Source: Gammaproteobacteria bacterium | GTDB taxonomy: Bacteria > Pseudomonadota > Gammaproteobacteria > SZUA-152 | Length of the DNA stretch: 60,954 nucleotides | Direction: 5' to 3' | Assembly (NCBI GenBank): GCA_013152545.1 | Contig: JAADGF010000101.1 | Span: 1-60,954 of the forward strand | The notes under the pieces: model-generated | Database searches by the model: none | Seen by the model: the letters and a program-made list of their open reading frames with translations, nothing else | Told to the model about the DNA's origin: nothing | In this document: positions 20,241 to 28,841 of the stretch, in pieces | Numbering within the stretch: the first letter of the stretch is position 1 | How the letters are laid out: each line of letters begins with the position of its first letter | Translations under genes and position numbers: made by a program

Positions 20241-21719
20241 ATGGCAAAAAGGACTTGTGTTTTTGTGAAGCCCACGTTACAAAGCAGTTTGCTTGGTAAG
20301 GTGCTGTTATTTATTGTTATTCTGTTATTGCCAATAAATGCGTTGGCTGAGATTGTATGGGCCGATATAAGGGATCCGAATGTAAAAGACGCACTGTTCG
20401 ATTCTTATCAGGGGCATCATTTTACTGCGATCACGCGTCTTCAATCCGCGCAAAAACAAGGCCGTGTGCTTGACCCTGAAAAAGCAGGGTTGGTCTTGGG
20501 CGGGCTTTACTTAGCCTATGGTTTTCATGAAGAGGCATCGCGTATTTTTGAAGCGTTATTAAACACCGTTCAATCGCGTAGCGTGAGAGACCAGGCGTGG
20601 TTTTATCTTGCTAAGACCCGATATCAGCGCGGCAAATTGGACGAGGCATTAAGTGCGGTGGGTAACGTTAAAAACAGCATGAATTTCAGCTTGCGTCAGG
20701 AGCGTTATATCCTTGAGGCAAACATTTTTTTACATCAGCAACGTTACTCGGACGCGTTAGCCGCATTAAAACATGTCAATGAGCACTCAGATTGGGGGCC
20801 TTATGCGAAGTTTAATAAAGGGGTTGCAGTATACCATCTGGGACGCGAGGATGAGGGTATTAAAATCCTGGATGAAGTCGGCTCGATGGCAGCCGGAAAC
20901 GCCGAGACTCAGGCGCTAAAAGATAAGGCCAACTTAGTGTTAGGTTATGGATATCTTGAAAAAGACAACCCGGCGGCAGCGCAAGTTTTTCTAGAACGTA
21001 TGAAGTTGTCGGGTCCCTTTGCCAATAAAGCATTGTTGGCTTTAGGTCGGATATATTCTGATAAAAAAATGCACAAACAATCGTTAGTGCCCTGGTTAAA
21101 ATTAATTGAACGACACCCCAGTGCTCCCGCTGTGCAAGATGCGATGATGGCGGTGCCATTTGCATTAGGACAATTGGAGGCATTTAAACAATCTTTAGAG
21201 TATTACGAAAAAGCGATGGCTGTATTTCAGTCCGAAATCGGAAAGATAGACAGAGCTGCTGAGGCCGTTAGTGGCGGCAAGATGTTGGAAAATATAACCC
21301 AATTTGCCAATCTTGAACTGGAAGGTGCGACCGAGGGCCAAATAAATAAGTATATTAATACTCCGGAAGGGCACTATTTATTACCGTTGCTTAGTCAGTA
21401 TGAATTCAGGGAAACTCTGGAGAGTTTTATCGCATTGCAATTGTCATTGGGGAAGCTGGAACGGTGGTCCGCAAGCCTAAAGACCTATAATGATTTGCCA
21501 GACAAGAAACGCAAGATGTATGAAAAACGCATTACGCGAATTCAATCAAAGACTTTGTTGGTGGTGGAAAAATTTCGTCATTATCTGCAACGCATGGCAT
21601 TTGATGAGCTAGAGCGCCGTAAAACACGGCTAGAGAGTTATTTTAATGATGCGCGTTTTTCGGTGGCACAAATTTACGATTATGCTGCTAAGCGATGGGG
21701 TGATGGTAATGAACAATAA
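20241..21719 (+). CDS. Periplasmic TPR protein 1
   Basis: The 492-residue protein has a signal peptide or anchor (hydrophobic 18-36, ending NALAEI) followed by helical TPR-type repeats across most of its length, for example FYLAKTRYQRGKLDEALSAV, ANIFLHQQRYSDALAAL and LVLGYGYLEKDNPAAAQVFL. TPR arrays scaffold protein complexes. The C-terminal third is more coiled-coil-like, with many Arg/Glu residues. It starts one base after the upstream stop and overlaps the next gene's start. In the Myxococcus Agl/Glt machinery, large periplasmic TPR proteins play a comparable structural role; orthology is inference. Confidence 0.8.
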   Translation: MAKRTCVFVKPTLQSSLLGKVLLFIVILLLPINALAEIVWADIRDPNVKDALFDSYQGHHFTAITRLQSAQKQGRVLDPEKAGLVLGGLYLAYGFHEEASRIFEALLNTVQSRSVRDQAWFYLAKTRYQRGKLDEALSAVGNVKNSMNFSLRQERYILEANIFLHQQRYSDALAALKHVNEHSDWGPYAKFNKGVAVYHLGREDEGIKILDEVGSMAAGNAETQALKDKANLVLGYGYLEKDNPAAAQVFLERMKLSGPFANKALLALGRIYSDKKMHKQSLVPWLKLIERHPSAPAVQDAMMAVPFALGQLEAFKQSLEYYEKAMAVFQSEIGKIDRAAEAVSGGKMLENITQFANLELEGATEGQINKYINTPEGHYLLPLLSQYEFRETLESFIALQLSLGKLERWSASLKTYNDLPDKKRKMYEKRITRIQSKTLLVVEKFRHYLQRMAFDELERRKTRLESYFNDARFSVAQIYDYAAKRWGDGNEQ

Positions 21720-24549
21720 GCTGCGGGTTTGTTGTGCGCTTGCGGTGCTATCACTATTGAATAGCTGTGCTGTTACTGAGAAAGACACGTTAGCTTCACT
21801 GGGTGAGTTAAGTATTAATATCGAAAAAGACGCCGTCGTGGGCAGCGCGCGCGAGAAAGCGATGGATAGTTATTCAGAATTCATGGCGTCAGTGCCTAAA
21901 GATTCGTTAAAGGTAGAAGCGTTGCGCCGGCTTGCTGATTTGGAGCTTGAGCGTAGTGAGGAGCGTTACGAGAAGCAAATTGCGGAATTGGATACGGCGA
22001 AACAAAGAGAAACGGAATCTGCAAAAATAGCGCAGATAAAGCAGGATTCCTATAAAAAAGCCATTGAGCTTTATGAAAGCGCGATTAATGCCTCAGCAGG
22101 TAAAATTGATGATGCCCAGGTATTTTATCAACTCTCGAAGGCCTATGAACAGGCAGGTAAGCCGCGTAAGGCATTGGATGCGTTGGATCGTTTATTAGCA
22201 AGGTTTCCAGATTTGGAAAATCGCGATGAAGTACATTTTCGGCGAGGTGAGTTATTTTTTTCTTTTGATGAGTTTGAAAATGCCGATCGGGCTTATACTC
22301 AGGCAATGGTGGTTAACCCATCCTCGGCATTTTATGAAAAAGCGTTATCAAAAAAAGGTTGGTCTGCGTATCGGCAAAATAAATATGATCGCGCATTGCA
22401 TTCCTTTTTTACTCTGGCTGACCGTAAGCTTAGGGGGCAGTCTGGAAAAGCAGGTGTTGATAACGTGAATCTTAGTCGTGGTGACAAAGAGTTATTAAAG
22501 GATATCTACCGAGTCATTACCCTTAGTTTTAACGAGTTGGGTGGCGCAAAGGCTGTAACTGATTATTTTGACAACAATAGTCAGCGCTGGTATGAAAGCC
22601 AAATTTACAAGAATCTAGGTGACCATTACTTGTCGCAGAAGCGTATTCGTGATGCGGCAAATGCTTATCATGCCTTCGTGGAGCATTCCCCGTTTCATGC
22701 ATTGGCACCGGATTTTGATATGTATCGAATAAAAGCTTTTGCTCGCGGTGGTTTCCCCTCGTTATTGATGAAAGCCAAAATCAATTTTGCGAAGCAGTAT
22801 CAGGTAAATGGCGAGTATTGGAAAAAACAGGGAGAGGATGTTCACAATAAGCTAACGCCGTTATTGCAAAAAAATATTGAAGAAGTGGCTCAGCATTACC
22901 ATGCTCAGGCACAAAAAAGTAAAAAACCGGCTGATTACGTCACTGCTATTGTATGGTATAAACAATATATCAAAAATTTTCGGAAAAGTGCAAAAGCGCC
23001 AAGAATGAATTTTTTGTTGGCGGAAATGTTATCTGAAAACAAGCAGTTTGAAGCAGCAGCAAAAGAATTCGAAAAAACGGCCTACCAATACCCGAAGTAC
23101 GGCAAAAATGCCGAAGCAGGTTATGCTGCCTTGCTGGCATACAGTGAGCAGGCTAAACGACTTAATGGTAAACAGAAAGAAATCTGGGAACGATTAACGA
23201 TTGCCAGCGCGTTACGGTTCGGTAAAGCATTTCCAGATGACAAGCGTGCACCAAGTGCGGTCACCAAAGCGGCGGAAGACTTGTTTGCGTTAAAAAAATA
23301 TGAACAAGCGGCTGTTGCAGCGCGTTCCATACTGGAGTTAACCGGTGGCACAACGCCGGCCATGCGCCGCACAGCTTGGTTGATTGTGGCCCAGGCAGAG
23401 TTGCAATCAGGGCATTATGCCAGGGCAGAGTCTGCTTATAAAATTGCTATTCGGCTTACCAAACCGGGTAATGCTCAACGCAAAGCCATTGAAGAGGGTT
23501 TAGCAGCATCAATCTATAAACAAGGTGAGCAGGCTCGGGCGGCAAATGACCACCAAAGTGCTGTCGATCATTTTGCACGAGTGGTGTTAGAAGCCCCCAA
23601 CACTGATATCGCAATATCGGCGCAATTTGATCTGGCGGCGAGCTATGTAGCCAAGCAATCCTGGAATGCAGCGATTAAAACACTGCAACGATTCCGGCAG
23701 CGGTATCCGCAGCATCGATTAAGCCAAAAAGTGACTGAAAATCTTGCAGTTGCTTATGTGAAGTCAAAACAGCCTATTGCGGCAGCCCAAGAATTTAAAA
23801 CCATGATTGACTATCAAACTGACGTGGATGTTCGCCGCGAACTGGCTTGGCGTATTGCGGAACTTTATGAAGAAGCTGGTGCTAGAAGCGATACAATTAC
23901 TGCATACAAACAATTTGTTGATACTTATCCAAAACCTGCGGAGCAGGCATTGGAGGCGCAGCAGAAGTTAGCCGATATTTATTTAAGCATTAATCAGGTC
24001 GAAAATCGCCGGTATTGGTTACGTCAGATCATTGAAAGCGATGAAAGCGCAGGCAGTGGTCGTTCAGACAGAACGCAATACCTTGCTGCGAAAGCTGCTC
24101 TTGAGCTAGCCGAGCCACACATGAGCACATTTCAGCGTGTCAAACTTGTGGCACCGTTGAAGGAAAATTTAAAGAAGAAAAAACAACGTATGCAGGAAGC
24201 AGTAGATGCTTATACAAAAGCGGCCAATTACGGTGTTGAGGAAGTCACAACAGCGTCAGTCTATTGGTTGGCGGAAATTTATAACGAATTTGGTCGTGAG
24301 TTGCTTAATTCAGAGCGACCGAGTGGGTTGTCGCAGGATGAGCGTGAACAATATGATATTCTGCTGGAGGAGCAGGCTTTTCCCTTTGAGGAAAAAAGCA
24401 TGGATATTCATGAGACTAACGCTAAGCGTATTGTTGAAGGCGTTTATGATGAGTGGGTTAAAAAAAGCATTGCGGTGTTGAGCGTTTTACAACCTGTTCG
24501 TTATGCAAAATCTGAAAGGAGTGAGTTGTTTGCCGATGTTATTTATTAA
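21709..24549 (+). CDS. Large TPR lipoprotein 2
   Basis: I start at ATG 21709 (MNNKLRVCCALAVLSLL), because this gives a classical lipoprotein signal with lipobox LNSC; longer frames from 21646 would bury it. The mature 920-odd-residue protein is almost entirely TPR-like helices, with recognisable units such as FYQLSKAYEQAGKPRKALDA, VHFRRGELFFSFDEFENADR and FDLAASYVAKQSWNAAIKTL. It overlaps the 3' end of TPR 1 by about 11 bases. The residue after the lipobox Cys is Ala, which suggests outer-membrane sorting. It probably forms the envelope scaffold of the cluster. Confidence 0.82.
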   Translation: MNNKLRVCCALAVLSLLNSCAVTEKDTLASLGELSINIEKDAVVGSAREKAMDSYSEFMASVPKDSLKVEALRRLADLELERSEERYEKQIAELDTAKQRETESAKIAQIKQDSYKKAIELYESAINASAGKIDDAQVFYQLSKAYEQAGKPRKALDALDRLLARFPDLENRDEVHFRRGELFFSFDEFENADRAYTQAMVVNPSSAFYEKALSKKGWSAYRQNKYDRALHSFFTLADRKLRGQSGKAGVDNVNLSRGDKELLKDIYRVITLSFNELGGAKAVTDYFDNNSQRWYESQIYKNLGDHYLSQKRIRDAANAYHAFVEHSPFHALAPDFDMYRIKAFARGGFPSLLMKAKINFAKQYQVNGEYWKKQGEDVHNKLTPLLQKNIEEVAQHYHAQAQKSKKPADYVTAIVWYKQYIKNFRKSAKAPRMNFLLAEMLSENKQFEAAAKEFEKTAYQYPKYGKNAEAGYAALLAYSEQAKRLNGKQKEIWERLTIASALRFGKAFPDDKRAPSAVTKAAEDLFALKKYEQAAVAARSILELTGGTTPAMRRTAWLIVAQAELQSGHYARAESAYKIAIRLTKPGNAQRKAIEEGLAASIYKQGEQARAANDHQSAVDHFARVVLEAPNTDIAISAQFDLAASYVAKQSWNAAIKTLQRFRQRYPQHRLSQKVTENLAVAYVKSKQPIAAAQEFKTMIDYQTDVDVRRELAWRIAELYEEAGARSDTITAYKQFVDTYPKPAEQALEAQQKLADIYLSINQVENRRYWLRQIIESDESAGSGRSDRTQYLAAKAALELAEPHMSTFQRVKLVAPLKENLKKKKQRMQEAVDAYTKAANYGVEEVTTASVYWLAEIYNEFGRELLNSERPSGLSQDEREQYDILLEEQAFPFEEKSMDIHETNAKRIVEGVYDEWVKKSIAVLSVLQPVRYAKSERSELFADVIY

Positions 24550-25195
24550 GTGGGGCTTTATTGCCATAATAGTGTTGTTGATTACAAGCTGTGCAGGGAC
24601 CGCCACAAAACCCAGTGAAACGCCGTCGCCAGCGAGTCCAATATCGAGTCCGAGCCCAAAAAAGCCGATTACAACAGCGAGCCCAAAGCCTACGACTTCT
24701 CCTGAAATAGCGGTAAACCCCGGTGTACGGGTGCAATATGATAATGCGGTAGGGGCGATGCGTTCTGGCAATATCGCACAGGCGAAAAATATGATGGTGC
24801 ATTTAACGCAGTCATACCCAAATTTGGCCGGTCCTTACGTGAATTTGGGCATTATACATTTCAGAGACGATGAAATAGAAAAAGCGGAACAAGCGTTTCA
24901 ACAGGCCCTTAAGGTGAATTCCAAAAGTGCCGTTAGTCTTAATCACTTGGGGATTATTTATCGTGGCAAGGGTAAATTTAGTGAGGCACGAAAGAATTAC
25001 GAGAATGCCTTGCGGATTGATCCCGATTACGCGTATGCTCACCTCAATTTTGGTATTTTATTAGATCTTTACCTTGGCGAATTAGAAAATGCGTTAGATC
25101 ATTATCAACGCTTCCAGCAACTGACAGCGCAGGAAGATAAAGAGGTAAAGAAATGGATCGTTGACTTACAAAGACGTATTAAAGCGGCAAAGTAA
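24530..25195 (+). CDS. TPR lipoprotein 3 (AglT/GltE-like)
   Basis: The start is probably TTG 24530, eight bases after AAAGGAG; ATG 24536 is too far from it, while ATG 24503 is upstream of it. The product has a lipoprotein signal (IVLLITSCAGT), a Pro/Ser/Thr/Lys linker, then three TPRs: VNLGIIHFRDDEIEKAEQAF, NHLGIIYRGKGKFSEARKNY and LNFGILLDLYLGELENALDH. A short TPR lipoprotein beside TolQR-type genes recalls AglT/GltE of the Myxococcus gliding machine. It overlaps the preceding gene, so coupling is likely. Confidence 0.82.
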   Translation: MPMLFIKWGFIAIIVLLITSCAGTATKPSETPSPASPISSPSPKKPITTASPKPTTSPEIAVNPGVRVQYDNAVGAMRSGNIAQAKNMMVHLTQSYPNLAGPYVNLGIIHFRDDEIEKAEQAFQQALKVNSKSAVSLNHLGIIYRGKGKFSEARKNYENALRIDPDYAYAHLNFGILLDLYLGELENALDHYQRFQQLTAQEDKEVKKWIVDLQRRIKAAK

Positions 25196-25240
25196 GTAGA
25201 GTTACGATTTGGTTTTGTTGTAGACTAGAAAGCTTGAAAT

Positions 25241-25543
25241 ATGATGATGCTTAAAAGACTGTTGTGTGCAGGTATTTTTATAACGATAGGCTTTAATGGT
25301 TATGTTTTAGCCGCCGATCGTTTGGAACTTGACGACACATCCATCGTAGGTTCGCGTGAACTTCCCAAAGTGCTGTATATTGTGCCTTGGAAAAAGTCCC
25401 GTATCGGAACTTTGTCGGGTGTGTCGGAGAAAGGATCGTTCAAGGAAGGCATGACTGCGTTGGACAGGGATGTGTTTTTGCGAGAAATCAGATACAGCAG
25501 TATACTGGAATTGGATAATCCTAAAGCTGTAACACGTAAATGA
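25241..25543 (+). CDS. Small exported protein of the cluster
   Basis: This 100-residue protein has a signal peptide (hydrophobic about 6-23, cleavage near VLAAD) and a short mature part with ELDDTSIVGSRELPKVLYIV followed by PWKK. I do not recognise a named family. The sequence is charged and compact, consistent with a periplasmic accessory protein. It is 45 bp downstream of TPR lipoprotein 3. A 466-bp gap with a paired repeat separates it from tolQ. Confidence 0.7.
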   Translation: MMMLKRLLCAGIFITIGFNGYVLAADRLELDDTSIVGSRELPKVLYIVPWKKSRIGTLSGVSEKGSFKEGMTALDRDVFLREIRYSSILELDNPKAVTRK

Positions 25544-25660
25544 GCCGCGACGTAGACCCCATCTCTTAACCCCGGATGATAGTGAAAAAGATGTCATTAT
25601 ATGGCGAGCGATATGGTAGTGACATCATTAACGCTATTGATGGCAAATCAAGTGTTGGTT

Positions 25661-25822
25661 TATATACCCGTGGCGTTTGGGATTTAGGTTTAAGTGTGTG
25701 TCATATTTTCTTCATGGCCGGGCGAAATAACGTGTAATAGTCATTCTATTGTGAGGAGTTTCAACGCAGCCATGGAGTAGATAGGGTGTGCAATTAGACC
25801 TAAATCTCAATGCTACAGGTAT
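25661..25822. repeat. Paired copy of motif C (about 162 bp) inside the TPR/TolQR cluster
   Basis: The left arm TATATACCCGTGGCGTTTGG then GATTTAGGT (25661-25689) is mirrored by ACCTAAATCTCAATGCTACA then GGTAT (25798-25822). The two arms agree at most positions, with ATATACCC outermost. The pair sits in the 466-bp gap (25544-26009) before tolQ, where no gene is visible. It looks like a small insertion that split the operon spacer. Confidence 0.6.
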
Positions 25823-26009
25823 CTAGGGCGGATGTAGCAGGAAACTGCAAAAATCAAGATGCTATTATTGATGTGAATTGGGTGGTGTGCGGGTTGCGGT
25901 ATCATTCGACATACGCCGGTATGATTTTTTAAATGTTATATAAAATTAGCCGTACTTATTGTTGTTGTAATCGACAGTATCAAGTTGCGATAAGTCAGGA
26001 GAGATAATA

Positions 26010-26648
26010 ATGGAAGCCTATTCCGCAATCGTTAAATTTTTTCAAGAAGGTGGTATGTTTATGTACCCCATAATGCTGGTGCTTGCATTGGGGCTTGCCA
26101 TCGCGCTGGAGCGGTATATGTATCTTACTTACGCAAAGCAGACTAATCGCTCCATGTGGCAAAAACTCGTACCACTCCTACAGCGCAATGATTACAAGCA
26201 GGCAATGTCTGTCAGTTCGGCGTCGAAAGCGGATATCGGCAAAATTTTGACATATGGTTTAACTCGTTTGCAAGCATCGCGGCACCGCGATGACATTGAA
26301 ATGGCAATGGAGGAAGGTTTAATGGAAGTCATTCCTCGCTTAGAAAAGCGCACGCACTATCTTGCCACTTTTGCTAATATTGCAACATTATTGGGCTTGT
26401 TGGGAACTATCATCGGTCTTATCCAGGCATTTACCGTTGTTGCCAATGCGAACCCAGCTGACAAGGCCGATTTATTATCGGCAAGTATTTCTGTCGCGAT
26501 GAACACGACTGCATTTGGCCTAATTGCGGCCATTCCGTTACTGCTGCTGTTTACCGTACTACAAACCAAAACCACTGAATTAGTTGATAGCATGGAAATG
26601 GCGACAGTGAAGTTCCTCAATGTTATTACCGAGCATGCAAGGCAATAA
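26010..26648 (+). CDS. MotA/TolQ/ExbB-family proton channel subunit
   Basis: The 212-residue protein has the TolQ/ExbB topology: a first helix (about 16-38), a cytoplasmic loop, then two helices (about 115-140 and 155-182) containing LATFANIATLLGLLGTIIGL and the pore-lining SISVAMNTTAFGLIAAIPLL. Such subunits form pentamers that convert proton flow into rotation or force on ExbD/TolR partners. AGGAGA lies seven bases before the ATG. With two ExbD genes and a TonB gene directly downstream it belongs to the AglR/ExbB type rather than Tol-Pal, since tolA, tolB and pal are absent. Confidence 0.92.
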   Translation: MEAYSAIVKFFQEGGMFMYPIMLVLALGLAIALERYMYLTYAKQTNRSMWQKLVPLLQRNDYKQAMSVSSASKADIGKILTYGLTRLQASRHRDDIEMAMEEGLMEVIPRLEKRTHYLATFANIATLLGLLGTIIGLIQAFTVVANANPADKADLLSASISVAMNTTAFGLIAAIPLLLLFTVLQTKTTELVDSMEMATVKFLNVITEHARQ

Positions 26649-26714
26649 TCTACAGGCATACAACTCAAGTATTAAATCCAGCATTCATTTTAAGGGAAAG
26701 GTCAGGGTACAGGT

Positions 26715-27230
26715 ATGTCGCGAGTCCGCATTAGGCGTGGAAATAAGACGCCCCCAGAGCTCAACATTACTGCGTTTTTGAACTTGATGGTGATATTGGT
26801 ACCGTTTTTGCTGATCACGGCAGTATTTTCCCATATGACAATTCTCGAATTAAATTTACCACCTGCATCTCAGGTGAAACCTGATCAGAATAAACCAAAA
26901 AAAGAAGTAAATTTTGAGCTTATTATTCGTGAAAAATCCGTTACAGTGTCTGATACTCTGGGTGGGCCTATCAAACGCTTTGATATAGTAGCCGATGAGC
27001 TTGATGTGGAAGGTATCTCAGCATTGCTAGTGCGTATAAAACAGAAATTTCCTGACAAACTCAATATTAGTTTGTTACTGGAGCAGGATGTACAGTACGA
27101 CAGATTGGTTCAAATGATGGATACTGTTCGATTGGTTACTGAAATGGAAGATGGAGTGGAAGTTAAAAAGGAGCTGTTTCCGCAGATTTCAATAGGTGAT
27201 GCACCACCGCCTGTGACAGCTCGAAGGTAG
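26715..27230 (+). CDS. ExbD/TolR-family protein lacking the membrane Asp
   Basis: The 171-residue protein has one N-terminal membrane helix and a periplasmic domain, as in ExbD/TolR. The helix reads LNITAFLNLMVILVPFLLIT. In ExbD, TolR and MotB the position of Asn23 (codon AAC) is normally the Asp that carries protons. The periplasmic part ends with the usual DRLVQMMDTVRL. It is followed six bases later by a second exbD whose Asp is intact, so the pair may form an asymmetric stator. Some ExbD relatives in gliding clusters are thought to share this N-L-M-V signature. Confidence 0.9.
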   Translation: MSRVRIRRGNKTPPELNITAFLNLMVILVPFLLITAVFSHMTILELNLPPASQVKPDQNKPKKEVNFELIIREKSVTVSDTLGGPIKRFDIVADELDVEGISALLVRIKQKFPDKLNISLLLEQDVQYDRLVQMMDTVRLVTEMEDGVEVKKELFPQISIGDAPPPVTARR

Positions 27231-27236
27231 CCAATC

Positions 27237-27749
27237 ATGGTAAAGCATTCACGTCGCGCTAAGCGTATGAAGCAACACCATAAACGGAACAAGCGTAATG
27301 CTGGTCTGAATATGGTTTCGTTAATGGATATATTTACCATCCTGGTTTTCTTTTTGCTGGTAAGTTCAACTACGGTACAGGATCTGCCCAGCACGAAGAA
27401 AATTAAACTTCCTGAGTCTATCGCTGACAAATTACCTAAAGAAACCGTTGTGATTGTAGTGAGTCGTGAAGATATTCTGGTGCAAGGCACCAAAGTTGCT
27501 GATGTGAGCGAAGTTGCTAAATCCAACGACCCTCTCATTCAACCGCTAAAGGATGCGTTGGATAACCAATCCAAACGCATTCTTGTCAAAGCGCCGACCG
27601 ATGGCAAGCCAATTAACCGGGATGTTACCATCATGGGCGATAAGGAAATACCTTATAAATTGTTAAAGAAAATTATGTTTACGTGTACCCAGGCGAGCTA
27701 TGGAAAGATATCCCTTGCCGTCACCAAAAAACTACCAAAGAGTGGATAG
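27237..27749 (+). CDS. ExbD/TolR-family protein with intact membrane Asp
   Basis: The 170-residue protein starts with a very basic tail (HSRRAKRMKQHHKRNKRN), then a helix SLMDIFTILVFFLLVSS containing Asp31, the expected proton-carrying residue. The periplasmic domain continues through DRDVTIMGDKEIPYKLLKKI. It follows the Asn-variant exbD by six bases and precedes the TonB gene by six. AAGGTAG serves as ribosome-binding site. It presumably heterodimerises with its neighbour on the TolQ-like ring. Confidence 0.92.
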   Translation: MVKHSRRAKRMKQHHKRNKRNAGLNMVSLMDIFTILVFFLLVSSTTVQDLPSTKKIKLPESIADKLPKETVVIVVSREDILVQGTKVADVSEVAKSNDPLIQPLKDALDNQSKRILVKAPTDGKPINRDVTIMGDKEIPYKLLKKIMFTCTQASYGKISLAVTKKLPKSG

Positions 27750-27755
27750 CTAGTC

Positions 27756-28742
27756 GTGACGGCCTTATATCATTCATATATCCTCCCTTGGACTTCAATA
27801 CCTGAGGAAAATCAGCGCCTAAAACGGAATGTGCTGGTGAGTGTTGTTTTTGCATTGATCTTCGGTATTGCGATGCCGTTTATGCCAGTGCAAAAAGTTG
27901 ATAAAACCAAAATTGAGGAGTTACCACCTCGTTTAGCACAGTTGGTGATTGAAAAGAAAAAACCAAAACCACCGCCACCACCACCGCCGAAAAAGAAGGA
28001 AGAGAAAAAAGAAATAAAGAAAGAAAAGCCAAAAAAGAAGGAAGAGAAAAAAGAGGAAAAAAAGAAAGAAAAGCCGAAGCCAAAACCGAAGCCAAAACCA
28101 AAACCTAAGCCGCAAAAAACGCAGGCTGAATTAATCGCAGAGGCCCGTAAAAAGGCCGCCAATACTGGCTTGTTGGCCTTATCTGACGATCTTTTGGATT
28201 TGCGTGACAAGCCAGCGCCGTCGCTTAATAAAACTGCAAAATTATCCAAGGGTGCCGCGCAAGCAAAAACCTTTAAACGCAACATTCTGACGTCGAATGT
28301 CACTACGACGAGCGGTGGAATTGATACAGCGAATCTGAGTACGGGGGTTAGTCGTAGCAGCTTACAAGGGCGTCAGACAACGCAAGTGGAAAGCCCGGTA
28401 GAAAAGCTGGCAAAACAATCGAAAATCGACAGTGATCGGACCAATAAGCGACCCAGTCGAACGTTCGAAGAAGTATCTCTGGTTTTCGACAAAAATAAAG
28501 GCGGTATTTATACAGTATATAATAGGGCGCTACGTAAAGATCCAACGTTAGAAGGCAAAGTCGTTTTTGAAATAACGATTGATCCAGCAGGTAATGTTGT
28601 CAGTGTGAAAATTATTTCCAGCGAATTGAATTCCCCTGCGTTGGAGAAAAAGTTATTACAACGAATTAAGTTTTTTAATTTTGGGGCGAAAGATGTGGAG
28701 ACGTTGATAGTCACCTATCCAATTGATTTTCTTCCACCTTAA
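27756..28742 (+). CDS. TonB-like energy transducer with AgmX/PglI-type C-terminus
   Basis: The 328-residue protein has a short cytoplasmic start, a membrane helix (about 27-45), a Pro/Lys/Glu-rich periplasm-spanning region (about 65-122, with PPPPPPP and KPKPKPKP runs), a low-complexity middle and a C-terminal domain from about 245. The latter (GGIYTVYNRALRKDPTLEGK, then ITIDPAGNVVSVKI and RIKFFNF) resembles the C-terminal domain of Myxococcus AgmX/PglI (GltJ/GltG-like) more than classical TonB. Translation begins at GTG 27756. It should transmit force from the TolQ/ExbD motor to the outer-membrane side. Confidence 0.85.
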   Translation: MTALYHSYILPWTSIPEENQRLKRNVLVSVVFALIFGIAMPFMPVQKVDKTKIEELPPRLAQLVIEKKKPKPPPPPPPKKKEEKKEIKKEKPKKKEEKKEEKKKEKPKPKPKPKPKPKPQKTQAELIAEARKKAANTGLLALSDDLLDLRDKPAPSLNKTAKLSKGAAQAKTFKRNILTSNVTTTSGGIDTANLSTGVSRSSLQGRQTTQVESPVEKLAKQSKIDSDRTNKRPSRTFEEVSLVFDKNKGGIYTVYNRALRKDPTLEGKVVFEITIDPAGNVVSVKIISSELNSPALEKKLLQRIKFFNFGAKDVETLIVTYPIDFLPP

Positions 28743-28841
28743 TATAGGCGTTGCGTTGTCTCCAGGTGGGAAGCTGTTATTGGAAGGAGAGAATATGGCA
28801 TGGCACTATAGTTGATGCATGCGGACAAAACGCTAAAAAGA

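Noticed and set aside
27880-28115. Low-complexity Pro/Lys region as a potential tandem repeat locus
   Set aside because: It is a normal TonB periplasm-spanning linker; the DNA repeat simply reflects the KP/PP codons.
27812-28303. Gly/Phe-rich minus-strand frame opposite the TonB gene
   Set aside because: It is the antisense of the Pro/Lys-rich TonB region; composition is explained entirely by that and no start signal is seen.
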